Source: Gammaproteobacteria bacterium
GTDB lineage: Bacteria; Pseudomonadota; Gammaproteobacteria; SZUA-229
Assembly (NCBI GenBank): GCA_011321985.1
Contig: DROB01000493.1
Coordinates: 1 to 13,162, forward strand
DNA: 13,162 nt
Reading direction: 5' to 3'
Part shown: one piece after another, positions 7,491 to 13,162 of the stretch
How positions within the stretch are numbered: position 1 is the first letter of the stretch
Layout of the letters: the number at the start of each line of letters is the position of its first letter
Position numbers and translations under genes: made by a program
Notes under the pieces: model-generated
Seen by the model: only the letters and a program-made list of their open reading frames with translations
Told to the model about the DNA's origin: nothing
Database searches by the model: none

Positions 7491-8256
7491 ATCACATTAC
7501 CTGCCGGTAGCATGGCCGGACAATTCTCTAGATGAGCCACAGCGGGTCAAAGGAGTTACCACTTTAACGACAGGGGGTATCAGCATCGATGCTTACCGGG
7601 AATTTAACCTGGCAACGCATGTCGGTGATGATCCGGATGCGGTTAGAGCGAATAGAATAACTTTATCAAAGGAGCAGAGCTTGCCTGCAGAGCCTCTCTG
7701 GCTGAATCAGGTGCACAGTAACAGGGTGGTATATGCCGATGGCCCAGAGTATTCTGACCCATTAAAAACACCCGATATACAGGCGGACGCAGCGATAAGT
7801 AGAGCAAGAGGCATCGTCTGCAGTGTTATGACGGCGGATTGTTTACCCGTTTTTTTCTGTAATCGAGCGGTGACAGAGGTGGCGGTTGCACATGCCGGCT
7901 GGCGCGGGCTGCATGCTGGCATCATCAGCAATACAGTGGCTGCGATGCGATCACCGGCAGACGAAATTGTTGTCTATCTAGGTCCTGCGATCGGGCCACA
8001 GGCCTTTGAAGTGGGTATGGATGTCTTTCGGGCTTTTTCCGAAAAAAACATCTCCAACGAATCGGCTTTTATCGCAACCTCTGATGGGCACTATCTATGT
8101 GATATCTATCAGCTTGCACGTATCGAGCTGTGGGCTTTAGGAATAAATCAGATATCGGGCGGTGATCATTGTACGTTTACTGATGAGCGGCGATTTTATT
8201 CTTATCGGCGACAGGCGAAAACAGGACGCATGGCCAATCTGATCTGGCTTTCGTGA
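7483..8256 (+). CDS. pgeF: PgeF (YfiH), peptidoglycan editing factor
   Basis: PgeF belongs to the DUF152/YfiH family, older annotations of which read 'polyphenol oxidase' or 'laccase domain'. In E. coli it removes L-serine misincorporated in place of L-alanine in UDP-MurNAc precursors. The 257-residue protein has the family metal-site residues H78 (LNQVHSN), C120 (TADCLPV) and H137 (AHAGWRG), and LGPAIGPQAFEVG and YSYRR-type motifs near the end. The stretch around C120 to W140 is almost identical to what I recall of E. coli YfiH. The ATG lies inside the end of rluD (ATGGATAA, an 8-nt overlap), with AGG a few bases upstream. This indicates coupled translation with rluD. Confidence 0.94.
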   Translation: MDKSHYLPVAWPDNSLDEPQRVKGVTTLTTGGISIDAYREFNLATHVGDDPDAVRANRITLSKEQSLPAEPLWLNQVHSNRVVYADGPEYSDPLKTPDIQADAAISRARGIVCSVMTADCLPVFFCNRAVTEVAVAHAGWRGLHAGIISNTVAAMRSPADEIVVYLGPAIGPQAFEVGMDVFRAFSEKNISNESAFIATSDGHYLCDIYQLARIELWALGINQISGGDHCTFTDERRFYSYRRQAKTGRMANLIWLS

Positions 8257-8386
8257 ATCGATGCGAGGTCATCCCCGCAATGTGAATAAACAAAAAGTGA
8301 CGAAACATAATTGATGCTGTGTATTTATGCCTGTCCATATCGCGGAATGATCTAACGTTTTTAATGTCACCTTCTAACAGCCATAT
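8257..8386. other. Gap between convergent pgeF and the secreted-protein gene
   Basis: These 130 bases separate two convergent stop codons. I see no stem-loop with a T-run in either direction and no small gene. Confidence 0.4.
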
Positions 8387-9874
8387 TCAAGGGTTGGTTA
8401 CTCGTATCCTGAACTCCAGGTCAAAAAACGGTGTATTCGACCCGGTGCTGGGGTTCATGATGCCACTCGGCCTGAATTCGATCGTCCTGACAGCGGGGTC
8501 ATAAGACCCGTTCGGAATAATCGGACTGGATGCGGAATCGAGAAAAGTGATGCAGTCACCGGCATCTGCCAGGCTGATAAAATTACAGCTAACACCACTG
8601 GCATCAGCTCCTGTGCCATCGGTGAAAGAAAAGGGCGCACCACCATTGAAGTTGCCGGTGAATAATTCGATACCCGCTGTAATATCATCGCTGATTAACA
8701 ATGTATTATTGTCGGGAGAGCCAAACCCGGCATTAACGACCCTGATCCTGTAGATCGAATTGGATAACGGAATGGCTTTCGGATTGCTTGCATTGACCGG
8801 ATCATCTTCCAGCGTAACCTGTTTTTGTATGACGAAGGTCGGAAACGGTACAGTGCCCTCGATGCAGACATCATCGACGTGCCAGAAATCAAAGATGCCA
8901 GCATTACCGGTGAGTTGCCGGAAACGGATCTGAAACGCGGCATGTTGTGCGGTAACAGGTAGGTTATAGTTGCGGGTAAATATCTGGCCCTGTGTGCCGG
9001 CACCGGTGAATGTTTCCAGTGCCACCCAGTTCAGTGCGCTATTAAGGTATTCCACCACCAGATCTTCACCGCCATCGGGGTCTTCACTGAACGCATCCGC
9101 GCCCCGTCGGATCCACATAGAGACACCACTGAACTGCGCTGTATTGGTGTTCATGGCATTTGAGCTGACCGTGACGGTGCCGCCATTAGTGAACATGGAA
9201 GAAGATGCCGACTGGAAGGTGGCGGTATTGATGCCCGCGTTACCGCCAGCACTGGTGATCGTCCAGTTTGATAGTCCCTGTTCGAAATCATCACAGTTGC
9301 CTAATGCCAGCGGAGGCCTCGAAGCAGCTGTCTCAGTAAGGATGACATCATCGATATGCCAGTAATCAAAGTCAGCGCCGCTGCCTGCAGTCTGGCGTAC
9401 ACGAAGCTGAAAATTGGCATGGAGAGCCGAAAAAGGTAGAGGGATGGTATCGGTGATAATTTCACCGGGGGTTCCATTGCCGGGATAAGTGGCAATATTT
9501 ACCCAGGTACCGACACTGTCCAGAAATTCGACTACGAGATCTTCCAGGTTGTCCGGATCTTCAGAAAATGTATCACTACCGCGTCTGACCCAGAATGACA
9601 GGTCGGCCCCCGGTACCGTTAGATCGATAACGCTACTGGTAACGATCACCGCCTGATGGCGTGTAAACATAGCGCGTGTCGGTGAGTTCGCGGTATCTGT
9701 ATTGATACCGGCTGCCGTGCCGACACTGCTGGTCCAGCCAGGTGCCAGTGACGCACGTTCGAAGTCATCTGAAAAAAGAATAGTACCGGGCGTAGCAACT
9801 GCTATGCCTGTTGATAGCAAGTGCAAAAAAATAGACGATAAAATAACAACAGGGCGCAGTATTCTGTTTTGCAT
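8387..9874 (-). CDS. Secreted protein with two MAM/jelly-roll-like repeats and a DUF11-like domain
   Basis: I do not recognise a named family. The 495-residue product has a Sec signal peptide (about 1-27, cut after AVA). Two homologous blocks lie at about 35-181 and 193-339, in exact register with a 159-residue period: DDFE (36/195), FSEDPD (103/262), EDLVVE(F/Y)L (111/270) and WH(I/V)DDV (172/331). Aromatic-rich strands and the terminal IDDV resemble MAM or concanavalin-like jelly rolls. The rest (about 346-495) resembles a DUF11-type beta-sandwich (IYRIRVVNAG..., DDITAGIELF). Repeat 2 has C194 and C337 where repeat 1 has S35 and I178; the last domain has C430 and C441. There is no C-terminal anchor, LPXTG or PEP-CTERM, so it is presumably periplasmic or extracellular, perhaps adhesive (inference). 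It interrupts the usual pgeF-clpB neighbourhood. The ATG at 9874 has only a weak RBS. Confidence 0.8.
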   Translation of the reverse strand: MQNRILRPVVILSSIFLHLLSTGIAVATPGTILFSDDFERASLAPGWTSSVGTAAGINTDTANSPTRAMFTRHQAVIVTSSVIDLTVPGADLSFWVRRGSDTFSEDPDNLEDLVVEFLDSVGTWVNIATYPGNGTPGEIITDTIPLPFSALHANFQLRVRQTAGSGADFDYWHIDDVILTETAASRPPLALGNCDDFEQGLSNWTITSAGGNAGINTATFQSASSSMFTNGGTVTVSSNAMNTNTAQFSGVSMWIRRGADAFSEDPDGGEDLVVEYLNSALNWVALETFTGAGTQGQIFTRNYNLPVTAQHAAFQIRFRQLTGNAGIFDFWHVDDVCIEGTVPFPTFVIQKQVTLEDDPVNASNPKAIPLSNSIYRIRVVNAGFGSPDNNTLLISDDITAGIELFTGNFNGGAPFSFTDGTGADASGVSCNFISLADAGDCITFLDSASSPIIPNGSYDPAVRTIEFRPSGIMNPSTGSNTPFFDLEFRIRVTNP

Positions 9875-10134
9875 AATCTTATGTATGGTGTTGACTTCTA
9901 TATTCTAGCAGTTGATGGCGGTATCGGCTTATGGCGAGTGGAAAATCGTCGATCCCTGCGGGTTGATTCCCCGAGGCTTGTGTTGATGATCACAAACAGG
10001 GGTAATGCTCTCGTCGCCAGTACATAGCCCATCCGCTTGTGCCGTGGTGGCTTATTTTTCCGGCGGGGTGTGGAACTACCGGTATCCGCTGTCGATCAAA
10101 AATATTTATCCCTGTCGTTGATAAATTTAAAAAA
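9875..10134. other. Intergenic region upstream of clpB and the secreted-protein gene
   Basis: These 260 bases lie between two divergent genes and must carry the promoter of the minus-strand secreted-protein gene, which I could not place. A weak stem (TTGTG...CACAA) occurs near 9978-9995. No small gene, RNA gene or terminator is convincing. Confidence 0.4.
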
Positions 10135-10162
10135 CTTGAAAGAGTCATTTATGTCCTCATAT
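10135..10162 (+). promoter_or_regulatory. Sigma-32 (RpoH) heat-shock promoter of clpB
   Basis: CTTGAAA at 10135-10141 is a perfect heat-shock -35. CCTCATAT at 10155-10162 matches the -10 consensus CCCCATNT at all but one fixed position. The spacer after CTTGAA is 14 nt, within the usual range. Transcription would start near 10169, leaving a leader of about 50 nt. ClpB is a classic RpoH target, so sequence and context agree. Confidence 0.85.
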
Positions 10163-10167
10163 AAATG
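10146..10167. repeat. Inverted repeat overlapping the clpB -10 box
   Basis: CATTTAT (10146-10152) and ATAAATG (10161-10167) are perfect 7-bp inverted repeats flanking and overlapping the sigma-32 -10 element. The size and position would suit an operator, but the loop spacing (8 nt) does not match the CIRCE element and no repressor is indicated. It may be chance in AT-rich DNA. Confidence 0.35.
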
Positions 10168-10175
10168 AGTAATCC

Positions 10176-10189
10176 ACTGCAAAAGCAGT
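10176..10189 (+). promoter_or_regulatory. Small hairpin in the clpB leader
   Basis: ACTGC-AAAA-GCAGT is a perfect 5-bp stem with an AAAA loop near the predicted 5' end of the clpB mRNA. It does not cover the start codon or the weak AAAGAG ribosome site (10207-10212), so an RNA thermometer role is not evident. A role in 5'-end stability is possible. Confidence 0.35.
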
Positions 10190-10219
10190 ACGAATATATA
10201 CAGTTCAAAGAGCAAAATT

Positions 10220-12826
10220 ATGAGAACAGATAAATTAACAACACGATTTCAGGCAGCCTTGTCCGATGCCCAGTCATTGGCTGTCGGGCGGGATAATCAG
10301 TTTATCGAAGCAGCGCATGTGCTACTGGCATTGCTGGAGCAGGATTCCAGCACCGTCAGCCAGATACTGGCGAGTACGGGTGTCAGCGTCGATGGGCTTA
10401 AATCAAAATTAAACGAGGCTCTCGAACGCCTGCCACAGGTGGAGGGTCATCAGGGTGATGTGCAGCTTTCCAACGAGTTGATCCGGATATTGAATCAGAC
10501 CGATAAACTGGCACAGCAGAAGAACGATCAATTCATTTCCAGTGAGTTGTTCCTGCTGGCATTGGTCGATACGAAATCGATGGTCAGTGAAATATTGAAA
10601 ACGGCTGGTGCTGATAAAAATCAGCTGGAACGTGCCATCGAAAATGTACGTGGTGGCGAATCGGTTAATGATGCCAATGCAGAAGAAAACCGGCAGGCGC
10701 TGGAAAAATATACTATCGATCTGAGCGAACGCGCTGCACAGGGCAAACTGGACCCTGTGATCGGTCGTGATGAAGAGATCCGCCGTACCATCCAGGTGCT
10801 GCAACGGCGAACAAAAAATAATCCGGTATTGATCGGTGAACCCGGTGTCGGTAAAACGGCCATCATCGAAGGCCTGGCGCAACGGATCCTGAACGGTGAA
10901 GTCCCCGAAGGTTTAAAGAGCAAACGTATCCTCTCGCTGGACATGGGAGCACTGATCGCGGGTGCTAAATTCCGTGGTGAGTTTGAAGAACGTCTGAAGG
11001 CGGTATTAAAAGATCTGTCGCATCAGGAAGGCCAGGTTATCCTGTTCATCGATGAATTGCATACAATGGTCGGCGCCGGTAAAGCCGAAGGGGCGATGGA
11101 TGCCGGTAATATGCTAAAGCCCGCGCTCGCGCGTGGTGAGTTGCATTGTGTCGGTGCGACCACCCTGGATGAATACCGTCAGTACATCGAAAAAGATGCC
11201 GCGCTCGAGCGGCGTTTCCAGAAAGTACAGGTCGATGAGCCCAGTGTCGAAGACACGGTTGCTATCCTGCGTGGTCTGAAAGAACGCTACGAGATACACC
11301 ACGGCGTAGAGATCACAGACCCTGCCATCGTAGCGGCAGCCACTCTGTCACACCGTTATATCAGTGACCGTCAACTGCCGGATAAAGCCATCGATCTGAT
11401 CGATGAAGCGGCCAGCCGCATCCGTATGGAGATCGACTCCAAACCGGAAGTGATGGATCGACTCGATCGTCGTATCGTGCAGTTAAAGATCGAACGAGAA
11501 GCCCTGAAGAAGGATAAAGACAAGGCGACTAAAGCGCGTCTGGAAAACCTGGAAGAAGAGTTAAGTAATCTGGAAAAAGAATACAGCGATTATGAAGAAC
11601 AATGGCTGGCCGAAAAACTGGTGGTGCAGGGTTCGTCTAACCTGAAAGAAGAGCTGGAAACCGCAAAACTGGAACTGGAGACCGCACACCGTGCAGGCGA
11701 CCTGGCGCGTATGTCTGAGTTGCAGTATGGCCTGATCCCTGAACTGGAATCGCAGATAGCCCAGGTGGCAGAAGCAGAACTGGCACAGGATAACAAATCA
11801 CAGCTGATACGCAACAAAGTCAACAGTGATGAGGTCGCAGAGATCGTAGCCCGATGGACCGGCATTCCGGTCAGTAAGATGCTGGAAGGCGAGCAGGAAA
11901 AACTGCTGCGTATGGAACAGGAGATCGGTGCCCAGGTGATCGGTCAGGAAGAAGCCGTGGCGGCTGTCGCCAATGCGATTCGTCGGTCACGTGCGGGCTT
12001 GTCTGATCCCAGTAAACCCAATGGTTCGTTCATGTTCTTTGGTCCGACCGGTGTCGGTAAGACCGAGTTGACCAAAGCGCTGGCTAAATTCATGTTCGAT
12101 ACCGAAGATGCCATGGTGCGCATCGATATGTCGGAGTACATGGAAAAACATGCCGTATCCCGATTGATCGGTGCGCCACCGGGTTATGTCGGTTATGAAG
12201 AAGGCGGGTATCTGACAGAAGCGGTAAGACGCAAGCCTTATTCTGTCATCTTGCTGGACGAGATAGAAAAAGCACATCCCGATGTGTTCAATATCCTGCT
12301 GCAGGTACTGGATGACGGTCGTCTTACCGACAGTCAGGGGCGCACGGTCGATTTCAGAAACACGGTCATCATCATGACCTCTAATCTGGGTTCACAACAG
12401 ATACAGGAGATGTCAGCCAATAATGATTATGAAGGCGTGAAAAAGATGGTGATGGAGATCGTCTCCCAGCATTTCAGACCTGAATTCATTAACCGTGTCG
12501 ATGAGACCGTGGTATTTCATCCACTGGCTAAAGACCAGATTCGCGATATTGCAAAAATTCAGCTGCAACATCTGGCGACCCGTCTGCAGGACCAGGATTT
12601 CACGCTGGATATCTCAGATGAAGCCATCGATGTGTTAGGCGAAGCCGGGTTTGATCCGGTGTACGGGGCACGACCGCTGAAACGGGCGATCCAGCAATAC
12701 CTGGAAAATCCGTTAGCGCAGATGATCCTGAAAGGGGATTATATGCCGGGTGATGTCATCCACGTCGAGGCTGAAGCATCCGGGTTGAAGTTTGCTCCAG
12801 CCGAGCGGATTGAACTGGCGGGTTAA
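10220..12826 (+). CDS. clpB: ClpB, ATP-dependent disaggregase chaperone
   Basis: ClpB is a cytoplasmic AAA+ hexamer that works with DnaK to pull proteins from aggregates after heat stress. The 868 residues (E. coli 857) hold an N-domain (about 1-145), a first AAA+ module with Walker A GEPGVGKT (206-213), Walker B VILFIDE (273-279) and pore loop GAKFRGEFEER (F251 where E. coli has Y251), a middle coiled-coil (about 400-530, many E/K/L heptads), and a second AAA+ module with GPTGVGKT (608-615), pore loop GYVG (655-658) and VILLDEIEKAHPDVF. The coiled-coil and lack of a ClpP-binding tripeptide separate it from ClpA and ClpC. ATG at 10220 gives the standard MR.DKLT..FQ start. A sigma-32 promoter lies just upstream. 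V149, the internal start (GTG) of the short form in E. coli, is GTT here. Confidence 0.97.
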   Translation: MRTDKLTTRFQAALSDAQSLAVGRDNQFIEAAHVLLALLEQDSSTVSQILASTGVSVDGLKSKLNEALERLPQVEGHQGDVQLSNELIRILNQTDKLAQQKNDQFISSELFLLALVDTKSMVSEILKTAGADKNQLERAIENVRGGESVNDANAEENRQALEKYTIDLSERAAQGKLDPVIGRDEEIRRTIQVLQRRTKNNPVLIGEPGVGKTAIIEGLAQRILNGEVPEGLKSKRILSLDMGALIAGAKFRGEFEERLKAVLKDLSHQEGQVILFIDELHTMVGAGKAEGAMDAGNMLKPALARGELHCVGATTLDEYRQYIEKDAALERRFQKVQVDEPSVEDTVAILRGLKERYEIHHGVEITDPAIVAAATLSHRYISDRQLPDKAIDLIDEAASRIRMEIDSKPEVMDRLDRRIVQLKIEREALKKDKDKATKARLENLEEELSNLEKEYSDYEEQWLAEKLVVQGSSNLKEELETAKLELETAHRAGDLARMSELQYGLIPELESQIAQVAEAELAQDNKSQLIRNKVNSDEVAEIVARWTGIPVSKMLEGEQEKLLRMEQEIGAQVIGQEEAVAAVANAIRRSRAGLSDPSKPNGSFMFFGPTGVGKTELTKALAKFMFDTEDAMVRIDMSEYMEKHAVSRLIGAPPGYVGYEEGGYLTEAVRRKPYSVILLDEIEKAHPDVFNILLQVLDDGRLTDSQGRTVDFRNTVIIMTSNLGSQQIQEMSANNDYEGVKKMVMEIVSQHFRPEFINRVDETVVFHPLAKDQIRDIAKIQLQHLATRLQDQDFTLDISDEAIDVLGEAGFDPVYGARPLKRAIQQYLENPLAQMILKGDYMPGDVIHVEAEASGLKFAPAERIELAG

Positions 12827-13063
12827 TTTTTAGCCAGGGGCGCAATCAATGAATAGTGGTGCCTTTAAAGACTGTCCTGAACCGAAGGACTGCTATCGGC
12901 CATTAGCGAACATACGGAAAAACATTTTTTTGCCGCGAAGGATGCGAAAAGTGCGAAGAAAAGCTTAAAAGTAAAATCACTGCTGTCCCGTTAACGTTCT
13001 CTTTTGCCACCAGAAAGGGCGATAGCATCGGTTCATATGATATGGTTATATAACCCGAGACAC
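12827..13063. other. Non-coding region downstream of clpB
   Basis: No credible gene is seen. A short stem GTCCT/AGGAC (12874-12878 with 12886-12890) has no T-run, so the clpB terminator is not identified. A GCGAA tandem repeat lies at 12935-12961 and a perfect 12-bp palindrome GGTTATATAACC at 13044-13055. Confidence 0.45.
12935..12961 (+). repeat. Three-unit 9-nt GCGAA tandem repeat
   Basis: GCGAA begins at 12935, 12944 and 12953, giving units GCGAAGGAT, GCGAAAAGT and GCGAAGAAA, preceded by a run of T (12925-12931). Similar GCGAAGGA-type runs occur in intergenic DNA of many environmental proteobacteria as I recall. It may be a fragment of such a dispersed repeat. Confidence 0.45.
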
Positions 13064-13161
13064 GAAATCCAGCAAATGACTGAGACACGCTGTAAACACA
13101 TCCATGTGCGCTCGGATGCCGCGTCCGTGCGGCATACGGTCTCAGTCATTTGCTGGATTTC
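13064..13161. repeat. Inverted-repeat element with nested hairpins (dispersed repeat or MITE-like)
   Basis: Perfect 23-bp inverted repeats (13064-13086 and 13139-13161, starting GAAATCCAGCAAATG) enclose 52 bp. Inside are two smaller stems: CACAT/ATGTG (13097-13101 with 13104-13108) and ATGCCGC/GCGGCAT (13116-13122 with 13129-13135, 6-nt loop). The single strand could fold as a long stem topped by two hairpins. Elements of this design usually occur in many copies between genes. No second copy is in this window, and the right arm ends one base before the window edge, so full extent and target duplication cannot be judged. Confidence 0.75.
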
Positions 13162-13162
13162 A

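Noticed and set aside
8970..9365. 131-codon open frame antisense to the secreted-protein gene
   Set aside because: The minus frame has a signal peptide and internal repeats. The plus frame shows neither and is a shadow.
10409..10882. 157-codon open frame antisense to clpB
   Set aside because: It mirrors a strongly conserved clpB coding region, has no RBS or family motif, and is explained by codon bias on the other strand.
10970..10972. F251 in the first ClpB pore loop in place of tyrosine, as a loss of function
   Set aside because: Phe is a conservative aromatic substitution, and KFRG is seen in other ClpB proteins as I recall.
12874..12890. GTCCT/AGGAC stem as the clpB terminator
   Set aside because: The stem is only 5 bp and has no following T-run.
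12903..13088. 61-codon minus-strand frame downstream of clpB
   Set aside because: It runs into the inverted-repeat element and across the GCGAA repeat; it is most likely a spurious frame in repeat DNA.
1..13162. CRISPR array, tRNA, rRNA or riboswitch
   Set aside because: No regularly spaced direct repeats, cloverleaf with tRNA consensus bases, rRNA segment or recognisable aptamer was seen on reading both strands.

Overview
The window looks like chromosomal DNA from a gammaproteobacterium outside the Enterobacterales, at moderate GC by eye. The evidence is a set of housekeeping genes with close gammaproteobacterial relatives: pilS/pilR, glutamine-dependent nadE, bamD, rluD, pgeF and clpB. The order bamD (divergent) - rluD - pgeF - clpB is the conserved E. 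coli/Pseudomonas arrangement. I cannot assign a genus from sequence alone.

Layout. (1) Positions 1-622 hold no intact gene. They contain a decayed REP-associated tyrosine transposase (RAYT, Y1/HUH family) at about 214-545, followed by a small hairpin. (2) Positions 623-3924, minus strand: pilR, pilS and, upstream of pilS, a previously untracked 29-codon ORF for a one-helix membrane peptide with a polybasic tail. PilS/PilR is the two-component system that controls type IV pilin transcription through sigma-54. (3) nadE on the plus strand (3964-5646) meets bamD on the minus strand (5676-6458). (4) rluD (6531-7490) diverges from bamD over a 72-bp gap and overlaps pgeF (7483-8256) by 8 nt, so those two are translationally linked. 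(5) A minus-strand gene (8387-9874) lies between pgeF and clpB. It encodes a secreted protein with two collinear MAM/jelly-roll-like repeats and a DUF11-like domain. It is the clearest accessory insertion in otherwise conserved synteny. (6) clpB (10220-12826) follows a near-consensus sigma-32 heat-shock promoter. (7) The last 336 bases are non-coding: a short 9-nt-period GCGAA repeat, then an element of about 98 bp bounded by perfect 23-bp inverted repeats and containing two smaller hairpins, reaching the window edge.

Most genes are core functions: pilus regulation, NAD synthesis, outer-membrane assembly, 23S rRNA pseudouridylation, peptidoglycan precursor editing and disaggregation. I see no complete new defence or mobile system. 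The items most worth a second look are the two-repeat secreted protein, the RAYT remnant, the cloverleaf-like terminal repeat, the tiny membrane peptide beside pilS, and a ClpB that lacks the GTG internal start which E. coli uses for its short isoform.
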